A stretch of DNA of 45,067 nt from Balnearium lithotrophicum (GTDB lineage Bacteria > Aquificota > Aquificia > Desulfurobacteriales > Desulfurobacteriaceae): assembly GCF_900182585.1 (NCBI RefSeq), contig NZ_FXTM01000018.1:1-45067 (forward strand), read 5' to 3'. Shown in pieces: positions 6,583 to 15,292 of this stretch. The first letter of the stretch is position 1. The number at the start of each line of letters is the position of its first letter. Made by a program: the position numbers and the translations under genes. The notes beneath the pieces were generated by a model that did not search any database, had not been told where the DNA came from, and saw only the letters and a list, made by a program, of their open reading frames with translations.

Positions 6583-8244
6583 TTAATGCTCTCTCGAATC
6601 TTTCTGTTGATGCCTCGAGAAAATCTTCCACTCGTTTCCCTTTCCATAGAGGTTTGAATAGAAGTACAGATTAACGTAGGTTCTTTTAACGTAGTTTCTC
6701 GTTTCAGAAAATGGAATGAAAACCTCATTTAAGAGTATCAAATCTTTAGGAGTCTTGGGAAACTTAAAGAGTTTGATAGCTCTCCTCACCCTTGAAGGAC
6801 CTCCGTTGTACCCAGCTGCTGCAAGTGGGAAGAGTTTAAATTCTCTAAGGAGATTGTGTATGTAGTATGAGCCAAATCTGTAGTTCGTCTCCTCATCAAA
6901 GAGGTCTGAGGATTTAAACGAAGAGACCTTTAGTTTTTTAGCAATGTATTTTCCCGTTTTTGGCATTATCTGCATTAACCCTATTGCTCCACTTCTTGAG
7001 AGAGCTCTCTTTTCAAAGAGACTCTCCTGTCTTGCAATTGAAAGGGAGTAGACGTCATTCTCGAAAACAGAAGGTTTAGGATAGAGAACTGCAAGTAAAT
7101 AAGGATACTTATTTATTTTTTTCCTAAAGGGAAGGGCCAATTTAATACCCTTCTTATAGTTACCACAGAGATACTGGGCAAGGGCATTTTGGGGAGATGG
7201 CCTATCTATTAGGGAGATAACATAGCATAGATTGTTTTTGTAGAGCTCTAAAAGTCCTTTGTTCCTTAATTTTAAGCTTCTAAAAACACTCTTTCTTCCA
7301 ACTAAAAATTTTTTTGGAGGAGATAGGAGAAGGGAGTAAAAATCGGTCTTTCCCTTCCATTTGAAATGCTTAACACCACAGGCCTCCTCAAGAGCCCTTA
7401 CTTCTCTACTCTGTGGTAGTTTCTTTAACTTTTCGCACTGGAAGTTGAATACGTAGTACCTTGCTAAGTAGTAGTTGTATATGTCTGGAAAGACCCGTGA
7501 CAGCTCAAGGGCTTTCCTGAATAGGCCGAAATCGTTCATAAAAAACTTGTCTAAAATGTAAACGGATGCCAGTCTCTTAAAGGACTTTCTTGCCGAGCTC
7601 TTCATCAGTTTTTCATAGTAAAAAAATTTCTCTGGATACTCCTTTGACAGATAGGTCAGAAAGAAAAAGCTCTCCGGAACGGTGTCCGATGCCATTTTAA
7701 AAAACTTTTTAGAAAGTTCCCTCTTTCCTGCCTTTAAAAGTGTATAGGCTAAGAGGTACCCGTAAAATGGATCATCCTTGAGATAGTCTAAGTAAAAGAG
7801 AGCCTTCCCAATTTCCCTATTCTTCGCTGCTCTCCAAACTTTTCTTCTTAAAACTTTTGGTTTAAACAGATATTCAATTTTTCCTGAATTTTCGGTTAAG
7901 ATATCCTCATCTAAGGAGTTGGTCTCCTTGAAGATTTCTGAGTAGATTTCTTTAGCTTTTTCTTCACTACCAATTTCCTTTAACGCTTTAGCTATTTCTA
8001 ATTTTCCATAGGGATTTTTTGGCAGTGGAAGATTAGATACTACTTCTTTCGAGCAGCTGGATGAGGAGAGTAATAGAACAACTTCCCTTAAATCTGTTTT
8101 TTCCAGTTCCAAAAATGTTTTGGAACAAAAATCCTTATTTTTGAGGCTATTTATGAATTTCCTTGCGTATTCCTTTTCTATAGCCTGACTTTGGGATATG
8201 AACAGAACAAAAATAAGAAAAATGATAATTAACAATTTGTTCAT
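6583..8244 (-). CDS. Soluble lytic murein transglycosylase (Slt-type)
   Basis: The product is 553 residues from ATG 8244, with a clear signal peptide (MNKLLIIIFLIFVLF...SQA). An upstream in-frame ATG at 8265 overlaps the promoter and adds residues before the signal, so it is rejected. The long N-terminal part (about 25-400) is helical and repeat-like, as in the ring of Slt70. The C-terminal domain has the GH23 motifs: catalytic Glu in SIARQES, GAIGLMQIMP and AAGYNGGPSRVRRA. It should cleave peptidoglycan glycan strands in the periplasm. It converges on scpA with a 30-bp gap and no clear terminator. Confidence 0.88.
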   Translation of the reverse strand: MNKLLIIIFLIFVLFISQSQAIEKEYARKFINSLKNKDFCSKTFLELEKTDLREVVLLLSSSSCSKEVVSNLPLPKNPYGKLEIAKALKEIGSEEKAKEIYSEIFKETNSLDEDILTENSGKIEYLFKPKVLRRKVWRAAKNREIGKALFYLDYLKDDPFYGYLLAYTLLKAGKRELSKKFFKMASDTVPESFFFLTYLSKEYPEKFFYYEKLMKSSARKSFKRLASVYILDKFFMNDFGLFRKALELSRVFPDIYNYYLARYYVFNFQCEKLKKLPQSREVRALEEACGVKHFKWKGKTDFYSLLLSPPKKFLVGRKSVFRSLKLRNKGLLELYKNNLCYVISLIDRPSPQNALAQYLCGNYKKGIKLALPFRKKINKYPYLLAVLYPKPSVFENDVYSLSIARQESLFEKRALSRSGAIGLMQIMPKTGKYIAKKLKVSSFKSSDLFDEETNYRFGSYYIHNLLREFKLFPLAAAGYNGGPSRVRRAIKLFKFPKTPKDLILLNEVFIPFSETRNYVKRTYVNLYFYSNLYGKGNEWKIFSRHQQKDSREH

Positions 8245-8253
8245 GCTTTGTAT

Positions 8254-8281
8254 ATTATATCGCATTGGGTAATTGAGTAAA
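8254..8281 (-). promoter_or_regulatory. Promoter of the lytic transglycosylase gene (leaderless-type)
   Basis: TTTACT (8276-8281) and a perfect TATAAT (8254-8259) are separated by 16 bp on the minus strand. The ATG at 8244 begins only 9 bp after the -10, so transcription should start at or within about 2-3 nt of the start codon. No ribosome-binding sequence is present between them. Confidence 0.6.
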
Positions 8282-8310
8282 ACTTGGCTGAGCTAAATTA
8301 TCATGATTTG

Positions 8311-8339
8311 TTGACTTACGTTCTACGGCTTTACTATAT
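8311..8339 (+). promoter_or_regulatory. Promoter of the candidate selenoprotein gene
   Basis: TTGACT (8311-8316) and CTATAT (8334-8339) are separated by 17 bp; shifting by one gives TATATT with 18 bp. The predicted start, about 8345-8347, leaves a leader of roughly 30 nt with a GGAG site at 8367-8370 before GTG 8378. Confidence 0.5.
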
Positions 8340-8377
8340 TCCATCCAGAAAACTTCAGAAATTTTCGGAGCTAGTTC

Positions 8378-8614
8378 GTGGCAGGACTTGTTTATTACTA
8401 TTTTGGATGTACAGATGAAGACATTAAAAACGATGTTCTCAAACATAGAGGAATATCCACAATTGCCAGTAAGATTGTAGGGATGAAGAAGGAAGGACTT
8501 TGCCAGTGTGAGGTAAAGCATCCTGAAGGGAGGTGATGCTTGTCTGACGTTCACCGAGTTGTGAACGAAGCTATTAAAGAGATGGGAAAATCAAAAAATT
8601 TTGAAAATAAGTAA
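8378..8614 (+). CDS. Candidate selenoprotein: small [2Fe-2S]/BFD-like protein with in-frame TGA
   Basis: Reading from GTG 8378 (GGAG 7 bp upstream) to TAA 8612 gives 78 residues if TGA 8534-8536 is read through. The frame on both sides of TGA belongs to one recognisable small family: [25 protein letters not shown], then TGA, then [16 protein letters not shown]. Relatives as I recall them (BFD/CopZ-type 2Fe-2S domains) have a Cys pair, GxCC, at the TGA position, so residue 53 would be selenocysteine beside Cys54. Just after the TGA lies a bSECIS-like hairpin. The usual early Cys-x-Cys pair reads Tyr-Tyr-Tyr here, so a decaying gene with a nonsense mutation is the main alternative. It has its own promoter and ends 20 bp before trmFO. 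Standard gene callers would miss it. Confidence 0.6.
8538..8571 (+). promoter_or_regulatory. bSECIS-like stem-loop downstream of the in-frame TGA
   Basis: CGTTCAC (8548-8554) pairs perfectly with GTGAACG (8561-8567) around the loop CGAGTT. The stem extends through GCTT (8538-8541) with AAGC (8568-8571), leaving a 6-nt bulge on the 5' side only. The apical loop lies 19-24 nt after the TGA and contains two G, which fits the known spacing and loop features of bacterial SECIS elements bound by SelB. Confidence 0.55.
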
Positions 8615-8634
8615 ATTTTTTAACGGATGAAAAT

Positions 8635-9942
8635 ATGGAAAAGGTTATTAACGTCATAGGTGGTGGTTTAGCCGGTGTTGAGGCTGCTTACAGGGCTGCA
8701 GAAGAGGGAAAGAAAGTTGTACTCTTTGAAATGAGACCACGGAAATCCACTCCAGCTCACAAAACGGACAAGTTAGCAGAGCTTGTCTGTTCAAACACTC
8801 TTGGTGGGATTGATATAACTACACCAAGAGGCCTTTTAAAGGCAGAAATGGAAAAGATAGGTTCATTAATTATAGAAGCGGCCAAGAAAACGAGTGTCCC
8901 TGCCGGCGGAGCTCTTGCAGTTGATAGGGAGAAGTTTTCAGAGTATATAACAGAAAAAATAGAGAAAAATCCAAATATAGAAGTTATTAGAGAGGAAATT
9001 ACCGAAATTCCAAAAGAGGGAGTAACAGTTGTTGCAACTGGTCCCTTAACCTCTGATAAGTTTTCAGAATTTTTGAGAAATTACTTAGGAGAGGAGGAGT
9101 TCCACTTCTACGATGCCATTTCTCCAATAGTTTATGCAGATACTATCGACTACTCTAAGTGTTTCTGGGGGTCAAGGTACGGAAAGGGAGGGGACGATTA
9201 CCTTAACTGTCCTATGACTAAAGAGGAGTACGAGAGGTTTTACAGGGCTCTGATGGAGGCAGAAAAGGTTCCTCTGAAGGACTTTGAGAAGGCCTGTTAC
9301 TTCGAAGGGTGTATGCCAATAGAGGAGATGGCAGAGAGGGGAGAAAAAACATTACTCTTTGGTCCTTTAAAGCCTGTTGGTTTAATAGACCCAAGAACAG
9401 GAAAACAGCCTTATGCAGTTGTTCAGCTGAGAAAGGAAAACAGGGAAGGAACTCTTTTAAATTTGGTAGGTTTTCAGACAAAGCTAAAATATCCTGAACA
9501 GAAAAGGGTCTTTAGGCTCATTCCGGGCTTAGAGAATGCAGAATTTGCAAGATACGGGAGTATCCATAGAAATACGTTTATAAATTCTCCAAAACTCCTT
9601 ATGAGAACTCTACAGCTCAAAAAGAACCCTAACGTCCTCTTTGCAGGCCAAATAACGGGAGTTGAGGGCTATCCTGAATCTGCTGCTACAGGTATAGTTG
9701 CAGGAATCAATGCATCGAGGTTGGTTGAGGGGAAAGATGCAGTCTATCCTCCAGAAACAACAATGATTGGGGCTCTCCTTAAGTACATAACATCTGCTGA
9801 CCCTAAACACTTCCAGCCCATGAATGCCAATTTCGGCCTTCTTCCTCCTCCTGATAGGAAAATAAGAGGTAAACTTAACAGGAGAAAGTATTTAGCTAAA
9901 AGGGCTTTAGAGGATTTAGAGAAATGGTTAGGAAGTTTATAG
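8635..9942 (+). CDS. trmFO: Methylenetetrahydrofolate-tRNA-(uracil-5-)-methyltransferase TrmFO
   Basis: The 435-residue flavoprotein starts with a dinucleotide-binding motif ([15 protein letters not shown]), followed by [16 protein letters not shown] and [11 protein letters not shown], all typical of TrmFO (formerly Gid). Later motifs, [14 protein letters not shown] and [12 protein letters not shown], also fit. It makes 5-methyluridine at position 54 of tRNA, using methylenetetrahydrofolate as carbon donor and FADH2 as reductant. Length is normal for the family. The start codon ATG 8635 has only a weak GGA upstream. The LysM gene starts inside its last 19 bp, so the two form an operon. Confidence 0.95.
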   Translation: MEKVINVIGGGLAGVEAAYRAAEEGKKVVLFEMRPRKSTPAHKTDKLAELVCSNTLGGIDITTPRGLLKAEMEKIGSLIIEAAKKTSVPAGGALAVDREKFSEYITEKIEKNPNIEVIREEITEIPKEGVTVVATGPLTSDKFSEFLRNYLGEEEFHFYDAISPIVYADTIDYSKCFWGSRYGKGGDDYLNCPMTKEEYERFYRALMEAEKVPLKDFEKACYFEGCMPIEEMAERGEKTLLFGPLKPVGLIDPRTGKQPYAVVQLRKENREGTLLNLVGFQTKLKYPEQKRVFRLIPGLENAEFARYGSIHRNTFINSPKLLMRTLQLKKNPNVLFAGQITGVEGYPESAATGIVAGINASRLVEGKDAVYPPETTMIGALLKYITSADPKHFQPMNANFGLLPPPDRKIRGKLNRRKYLAKRALEDLEKWLGSL

Positions 9943-11132
9943 TTTCCCTTCTTCTTTCAGTTTTCCTATTTTCTAATGCACTTTCCAACGTTTATCAAAT
10001 TAACATTGTCAAGGAAAGAAAACAAAAGAAAAGTAAGAATAGTTTCATTCTTTACGTAGTAAAAAAAGGTGACTATCTCTCAGAAATTTTAGAAAAGTTT
10101 TCTATTCCTCTTAAATTTCTCTACCGTATAGTAGAAATGAACGGTATAAGAAACCCTAACTTTATCTATCCTGGCCAGAAATTAAAAATACCTTCATTCT
10201 CCCTTACAGGACATAAAGCAAGAAAAATTAACTCTGATACGTATGAAAAATTGGATTTGCTCAGGAAATTGGGAGCTAAGATAGATGATAAGGGATACAT
10301 ATTTTTGGGAGATAGAAAGATTTCTCTTAGGAAAAATCCAAAAATTATAGTGGGAAACCGTGAGTATTTAGTAGATTTTGGGAACCTGTCTGTAAAAGAT
10401 ATCAAATTTTTAACTTCAGTAGGAATTAATGTTTTGGAACCAAAGCAGTTGGGAAAAATCATCGATAAATTTATAGAATCCAATTTCTCTCAGGTTTTAA
10501 AGAATGGAAAATTTATTCTCGGAGCAAGTGACATACTCATCTACAAGTACGATTACTTAGTCTATGATACAGTCTCTGGGAGGAGGATTGTTATTAATAA
10601 GGAACCTGATACTCCACCTGCCTTAAGAGGACTTTTAAACTCCTACGGAATTTATGTTGTTGAACCTAAGTTTGTTAACCCAAACCCATCAGAGGGACTT
10701 GGTAAACTGGTAATTTTAAAGGGAGAGGGAATAAGCAAAATTTCCAACCTCCTGTTTCTACTAACCGGAAAAAAATTCAAAAGGATAGAGGACGGAGTTA
10801 TCTTTCCAGACTTAAAAATTGCAGTGGTTTACGATTCAATAACTCCTGAAGAGTCTGTAAAGCTTAAACTTGAGGGAAATAGAGTTTCTGTTTTAACAGG
10901 AAATTTCCTCTACGATGTCAAGAATATTCTCTCGTTGGTTCCAGTCGCCAACAAGGAAGTAGTACTTGTTCTAAATGAACCTCCAGAGACAAACGGTAAA
11001 AGAGCCCAGTTTAAGAAGAGGGGACTTCTCATAACAACTCAAAAGAGGACCTGGTTTATGGTTGACGATGTGGAGAAACCGGAGGAGATACCTTACCTCC
11101 GGTACAGGGGCGTAAATTTAATTTTCTACTGA
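9924..11132 (+). CDS. Secreted LysM-domain protein
   Basis: The 402-residue product has a signal peptide ([21 protein letters not shown]) and one LysM domain at about 43-90, from [16 protein letters not shown] through [19 protein letters not shown]. LysM binds N-acetylglucosamine-containing glycans, so the protein is probably tethered to peptidoglycan in the periplasm. The remaining 310 residues are mixed alpha/beta and I do not recognise a domain in them. The gene overlaps trmFO by 19 bp, and its 3' end overlaps the convergent pgk gene by 15 bp. Confidence 0.75.
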   Translation: MVRKFIVSLLLSVFLFSNALSNVYQINIVKERKQKKSKNSFILYVVKKGDYLSEILEKFSIPLKFLYRIVEMNGIRNPNFIYPGQKLKIPSFSLTGHKARKINSDTYEKLDLLRKLGAKIDDKGYIFLGDRKISLRKNPKIIVGNREYLVDFGNLSVKDIKFLTSVGINVLEPKQLGKIIDKFIESNFSQVLKNGKFILGASDILIYKYDYLVYDTVSGRRIVINKEPDTPPALRGLLNSYGIYVVEPKFVNPNPSEGLGKLVILKGEGISKISNLLFLLTGKKFKRIEDGVIFPDLKIAVVYDSITPEESVKLKLEGNRVSVLTGNFLYDVKNILSLVPVANKEVVLVLNEPPETNGKRAQFKKRGLLITTQKRTWFMVDDVEKPEEIPYLRYRGVNLIFY

Positions 11133-12341
11133 TTTATCTGTAAGGGCAACAACTCCAGGGAGCTCCTTTCCAGCTAAAAACTGAAGGAAAGCACCACCTC
11201 CGGTTGAAACGTGGTCAACCTCGTGCTCAAGGCCTAAGAGCTCTATTGCAGCAACGCTGTCTCCACCTCCGACTATTCTCAGGGCCTCCTTGTGTTCTGC
11301 AACTATTTTTCCTACTGCCATCGTTCCGAATCTGAACTTCTCGAACTCAAATACCCCCATAGGACCGTTCCAGAGGATTGTTTTTGCATCCAACAGGGCC
11401 TCCTTGAAGAGCTCAACCGTTGCAGGTCCTATGTCAAGTCCCATCATGTCGTTAGGAATCTCCTTGTATGTTGTGAGTCTTGACTTAGCAGTTGGGGAGA
11501 ACTCCTCGGCATTGTTGCTGTCAACTGGTATGTAGAACTTAACTCCGTTCTGGTCTGCTTCCTCCATGATTCTTTTTGCAGTTTCAATAAGTTCCTCTTC
11601 TACCAAGGACTTTCCTACGTTGTAACCTGCCGCTTTTAAGAACGTGTATGCCATTCCGCCACCTACGAGCATCTTATCAACAATCTTTAGCAGGTTTTCT
11701 ATGACCTCAAGTTTTCCAGAAACTTTTGAACCTCCAATAATTAGAACTAATGGCCTTTCGGGATTATCCAGAGCTCTCTGCAGGTACTTGATTTCCTTTT
11801 CAAGTAAAAATCCTGCAACTGCAATCTTCACAAACTTTGTTATTCCGTAAGTTGAAGCGTGCTTTCTGTGGGCAGTGCCGAATGCATCGTTAACGTAAAT
11901 GTCTGCAAGTTCTGCAAGTTTCCTTGCAAATTCGGGGTCGTTCTTCGTTTCCTCAGGGTAGAACCTGACGTTTTCAAGGAGGGCAACTTCTCCAGGCTGG
12001 AGCTCCTCAACAACCCTCTTAACCTCCTCTCCGACACAGTCAGGGATGAACTTTACCTCCTTCTCAAGGAGCCTTGAGAGCCTTTCGGCAACAGGTTTTA
12101 AGGAGAGCTTAGGGTCCCAACCCTTAGGCCTGTCCAAGTGGGAGCAGAGAATTACCTTTGCACTGTGGTCCAACAAATAATTAATTGTTGGGAGGGCAGC
12201 TCTTATTCTCTTGTCGTTCTGAATTACGCCATTTTCAATGGGAACGTTGAAGTCAACCCTAACAAACACCTTCTTTCCTTTTAGCTCCTCAGGGGGAATA
12301 TCCCTCAGCGTCATCTTGTTAAACATTTTCCTGTAGGCCAT
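11118..12341 (-). CDS. pgk: Phosphoglycerate kinase
   Basis: The 407-residue product carries the classical signatures: KVFVRVDFNVP near the N-terminus, ILCSHLDRPKG, LLENVRFYPEE, GGSKVSGKLEVI, ILWNGPMGVFE and GGGDSVAA...TGGGAFLQFLAG. It transfers phosphate between 1,3-bisphosphoglycerate and ADP; in an autotroph it would mainly serve gluconeogenesis. Start ATG 12341 is preceded by AGGAGG; a second ATG five codons in (MFNKM) is possible. It overlaps the nadD stop by 23 bp, so the two form an operon. Confidence 0.97.
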   Translation of the reverse strand: MAYRKMFNKMTLRDIPPEELKGKKVFVRVDFNVPIENGVIQNDKRIRAALPTINYLLDHSAKVILCSHLDRPKGWDPKLSLKPVAERLSRLLEKEVKFIPDCVGEEVKRVVEELQPGEVALLENVRFYPEETKNDPEFARKLAELADIYVNDAFGTAHRKHASTYGITKFVKIAVAGFLLEKEIKYLQRALDNPERPLVLIIGGSKVSGKLEVIENLLKIVDKMLVGGGMAYTFLKAAGYNVGKSLVEEELIETAKRIMEEADQNGVKFYIPVDSNNAEEFSPTAKSRLTTYKEIPNDMMGLDIGPATVELFKEALLDAKTILWNGPMGVFEFEKFRFGTMAVGKIVAEHKEALRIVGGGDSVAAIELLGLEHEVDHVSTGGGAFLQFLAGKELPGVVALTDKSVEN

Positions 12342-12960
12342 TCTCCCACCACCTCCTGATTTCTTCCTCTACAACTTCTGGAACCAAGTACTTAATTGAT
12401 TTGCCCAATTTTAACCTTTTCCTTACTTCCGTTGAACTGATTTCCAAGAGCCTTCCCTCGTAAATGGCAACTCTCCAGTTCCTTTCCTCTACATTTCCCC
12501 TTTTAAATCTCCTTACGGGAATTTCTACCCCTATTCTCCTTAAAATCTCCTGTGGATTAAAGTCATACCCAGGACGGGAGAGAATCAGGATTTTTGAAAG
12601 TTCTAAAATTCTTCTTGGCTTCTTCCATCTATCAAAAGAGAGGAATGAGTCTGCTCCCATTATAAAAATTGGTTCTTCGTTGTACTTTTTTCTAAATTCC
12701 TCAAGAGTTTGATACGTGTAGGAAACTCCCTCCTTTTTTACTTCGTAGTCCCAAACGGAAAAGTACCTTTCCCCCTCTACCGCCATCTGTAGAGCTCTCA
12801 ACCTCACCTCTGGAGGGATGAGGAGCTCCCCCTTTAGAGGCTGAACGTAGGCTGGAACAAAGATAACCTCTGAAAAATTAAAGTCCTCCAAAACGTCCCT
12901 TGCCAGTATTAAGTGACCGTTGTGAACTGGGTTAAAGCTTCCTCCAAATAAAGCCCTCAT
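12319..12960 (-). CDS. nadD: Nicotinate-nucleotide adenylyltransferase
   Basis: The 213-residue product has the nucleotidyltransferase motif GGSFNPVHNGH at residues 6-16 and the C-terminal EISSTEVRKRLK motif. PVYVQPLKG-like and IMGADSFLSFDRWK segments are typical of NadD. It adenylates nicotinate mononucleotide in NAD synthesis. It is the first gene of a two-gene operon with pgk and is divergent from leuC across 65 bp. Confidence 0.94.
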   Translation of the reverse strand: MRALFGGSFNPVHNGHLILARDVLEDFNFSEVIFVPAYVQPLKGELLIPPEVRLRALQMAVEGERYFSVWDYEVKKEGVSYTYQTLEEFRKKYNEEPIFIMGADSFLSFDRWKKPRRILELSKILILSRPGYDFNPQEILRRIGVEIPVRRFKRGNVEERNWRVAIYEGRLLEISSTEVRKRLKLGKSIKYLVPEVVEEEIRRWWENGLQENV

Positions 12961-12981
12961 TTATGGAAAATCCCCTGCCGT

Positions 12982-12990
12982 TGCTATAAT
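12982..12990 (+). promoter_or_regulatory. Extended -10 promoter of the leuC run
   Basis: TGC followed by TATAAT (12985-12990) forms an extended -10. The word TTGCTATAAT recurs at 20725-20734 before the c-di-GMP gene. No good -35 is visible, which fits extended -10 promoters. Confidence 0.5.
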
Positions 12991-13025
12991 TTCAAACCCT
13001 ACAAATCCCTTAAAGGAGTTGCCAG

Positions 13026-14303
13026 ATGGGAATGACAATTACACAGAAAATATTAGCAGACCACGCTGGGAAGAAGGAGGTTTACCCCGGCGAACTCATA
13101 ATGTGTAAGGTTGATGTTGCACTTGCAAATGACGTTACGGCTCCCATAGCAATAAAACAGGTGAAAGCCTTAGGAGCAAAGAAGGTCTGGGATAGAAAGA
13201 GAATAGCCTTGGTTCCTGACCACTTTGTTCCAGCAAAGGATATAAAGGCAGCAGAACAGGTCAAGATGATGCGGGAGTTTGCTAAAGAGTTTGAAATTGA
13301 AAACTTCTGGCCTGAGGGAAGGGTCGGTATAGAGCATGCTCTTTTACCAGAACAGGGAGTTGTTGTTCCCGGAGATGTTGTAATAGGGGCAGACTCCCAT
13401 ACATGTACGTACGGAGCTCTCGGAGCATTTTCAACAGGAGTAGGTTCAACCGACATGGCCTACGCCTGGTTGACGGGGGAAGTCTGGTTCAAAGTTCCGG
13501 AGCAGATGAAGTTTATCTACTACGGTAAGAGACAAAGATGGGTTGGTGGTAAGGACATAATCCTCTACGTAATCGGAATGATTGGAGTTGATGGAGCTCT
13601 CTACAAGACAATGGAGCACACCGGAGAGGCTATAAGGGAGCTCCCAATGGACGATAGGTTCACAATATGCAATATGGCAATTGAGGCTGGTGCGAAGAAC
13701 GGAATTATCGAACCGGACGAAAAGACTGTTGAGTACGTGAAGGGAAGGGCTAAGAGACCTTACAAGCTCTACAAATCTGACCCTGATGCCGAGTACTCAG
13801 AGGTTTACGAGATAGACGTTTCAAAAATAGAGCCTCAGGTTGCATTTCCCTACCTTCCATCAAACACAAGACCTGTGACGGAGGCAACCCACGTAACAAT
13901 TGACCAGGTTGTTATTGGTTCCTGTACAAACGGTAGGATTAGCGACTTAAGAATTGCTGCAAAGATACTGAAGGGTAAAAAGGTCAATCCGAACGTTCGC
14001 TGTATCGTTATACCAGCAACTCAGGAAATTTACAGGCAGGCCCTTAAGGAAGGATTGATTGACATATTCTTAGATGCTGAGTGTGTCGTATCGACTCCAA
14101 CATGTGGTCCGTGTCTTGGTGGGCATATGGGAATACTTGCAAAGGGAGAGAGAGCTGTTGCAACTACAAACAGGAACTTTGTCGGAAGAATGGGGCATCC
14201 AGAGAGTGAAGTTTACCTTGCATCACCTGCAGTAGCAGCTGCCTCAGCGGTTTTAGGAAGGATAGCCCACCCAGATGAAGTTGTTGGAAGTGAGGAACAG
14301 TAA
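13026..14303 (+). CDS. leuC: 3-isopropylmalate dehydratase large subunit (aconitase family)
   Basis: The 425-residue product is of the short LeuC/HACN type. Three Cys that bind the 4Fe-4S cluster are present in [14 protein letters not shown] and [14 protein letters not shown], and [20 protein letters not shown] is conserved. It isomerises 2- to 3-isopropylmalate in leucine synthesis, together with a small subunit (leuD) that is not in this window. A homoaconitase-type substrate cannot be excluded. The start ATG 13026 has AAAGGAG 7 bp upstream. It heads a plus-strand run in which the next gene is 12 bp away. Confidence 0.92.
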   Translation: MGMTITQKILADHAGKKEVYPGELIMCKVDVALANDVTAPIAIKQVKALGAKKVWDRKRIALVPDHFVPAKDIKAAEQVKMMREFAKEFEIENFWPEGRVGIEHALLPEQGVVVPGDVVIGADSHTCTYGALGAFSTGVGSTDMAYAWLTGEVWFKVPEQMKFIYYGKRQRWVGGKDIILYVIGMIGVDGALYKTMEHTGEAIRELPMDDRFTICNMAIEAGAKNGIIEPDEKTVEYVKGRAKRPYKLYKSDPDAEYSEVYEIDVSKIEPQVAFPYLPSNTRPVTEATHVTIDQVVIGSCTNGRISDLRIAAKILKGKKVNPNVRCIVIPATQEIYRQALKEGLIDIFLDAECVVSTPTCGPCLGGHMGILAKGERAVATTNRNFVGRMGHPESEVYLASPAVAAASAVLGRIAHPDEVVGSEEQ

Positions 14304-14315
14304 GGAGCTTTTTGA

Positions 14316-14924
14316 ATGGACTTTTTTGAGATTAGAAACTGGTTTGCCCATAACCTCTGTGACTATTTGAGGGAGAAGGAGGAGAAGGAGCTGAAAAAGC
14401 TCCTCTCCGTAATTTCCATTTTTGAGGATGTTGAGCCTCCAGAGGAGAGTGTCCTTAAGGAAGTTTCTGAGGAGGCTCCAATTTTTAAGTTGGAGGGAGG
14501 AAAGTTCACCATCTCAGAGGACCCCTTTACTGTAGATTACGTAAGAGAAAAGACTGAAAAATACTGGGAATTTTTAAAGGAGCTCTCAGAAAACTTTGAA
14601 CCGGTAGGGGAAGACCTTAAAAAGAACGTTGAAATAGCAAGGGAGCTCTTTAAAAAGGGGCTCTACTTTGAAGTTCACGAAATTCTTGAAGAGGTCTGGA
14701 TGGGGGAGTTTGGAGAGTACAGGGACTTCCTTCAAGCTCTAATTCAGATAGGAGTTGCCTACTACCACAGGGAGAACTACAACGAAAGGGGATTTAAGCT
14801 CTTGCTTGAAAATGCACTTGAGCTTCTGTCGTGTTACAATGGTGAGGTTTTGGGAGTTAAAGTTGATAAACTGAAAGAGGATATTAAAAGGGCTAAGGAG
14901 GAGGGAACGTTAATAGAATTTTGA
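14316..14924 (+). CDS. DUF309-domain protein
   Basis: The 202-residue product has a C-terminal DUF309-type helical domain (about 105-195), recognised from GLYFEVHEILEEVWMGEFG and FLQALIQIGVAYYHRENYN. The His/Glu-rich pattern suggests a metal site, but the family has no known role. The N-terminal 100 residues are acidic and helical and not recognised. ATG 14316 has AAGGAG upstream, and the gene follows leuC by 12 bp. Confidence 0.75.
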   Translation: MDFFEIRNWFAHNLCDYLREKEEKELKKLLSVISIFEDVEPPEESVLKEVSEEAPIFKLEGGKFTISEDPFTVDYVREKTEKYWEFLKELSENFEPVGEDLKKNVEIARELFKKGLYFEVHEILEEVWMGEFGEYRDFLQALIQIGVAYYHRENYNERGFKLLLENALELLSCYNGEVLGVKVDKLKEDIKRAKEEGTLIEF

Positions 14925-14962
14925 TAGAATTTAAACTGATTTGAATTTTATTGGGGGATGAT

Positions 14963-15292
14963 ATGGCAAGGGTTAAGAGCTTTTCAGACGGCCTTGCAAA
15001 GGGTCTTGGTTTAGGAGCAACAATTGTAGGACTTTACATGATGACAATGTTTTCCCTTCTTCCTTTAGGAATTTTCTCAAAAGTGCTGAATTTAAAGGAC
15101 TTCTTTGGCCTTAAAATTGGAATTGCAGCTGTTTTTTCTCTGATAACTTTTATTTACTACGTTCGCTATGTTAAGTCCCTCAAACTCCCTCCTATTGTTT
15201 GGGGATTTGGGGCAATGATTTCTCTAATTATGTCTGGTGTTCTAATGTTCGTAACCGTCGATGTAATTCTTAAGCTGATAGGACTTGAGTAA
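14963..15292 (+). CDS. Small membrane protein, three predicted helices
   Basis: The product is 109 residues from ATG 14963; an in-frame TTG 12 bp earlier lies in the ribosome site (GGGGGATG) and is not the start. Hydrophobic segments fall at about 16-38, 47-66 and 78-104. No family was recognised. Its TAA overlaps the ATG of the LysR gene by one base (TAATG), indicating translational coupling; it may be a membrane partner of whatever LysR controls. Confidence 0.6.
   Translation: MARVKSFSDGLAKGLGLGATIVGLYMMTMFSLLPLGIFSKVLNLKDFFGLKIGIAAVFSLITFIYYVRYVKSLKLPPIVWGFGAMISLIMSGVLMFVTVDVILKLIGLE

Noticed and set aside
8255-8554. A 99-codon minus-strand frame across the candidate selenoprotein
   Set aside because: It has no recognisable motif and lies opposite a frame with family motifs, promoter and ribosome site; it also overlaps the transglycosylase promoter.
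9218-9497. Two overlapping 62-87 codon frames inside trmFO
   Set aside because: Both lie in other frames of a highly conserved gene and carry no motif.
13082-13456. A 124-codon minus-strand frame in leuC
   Set aside because: It is the shadow of a well-conserved LeuC frame and has no start signals.
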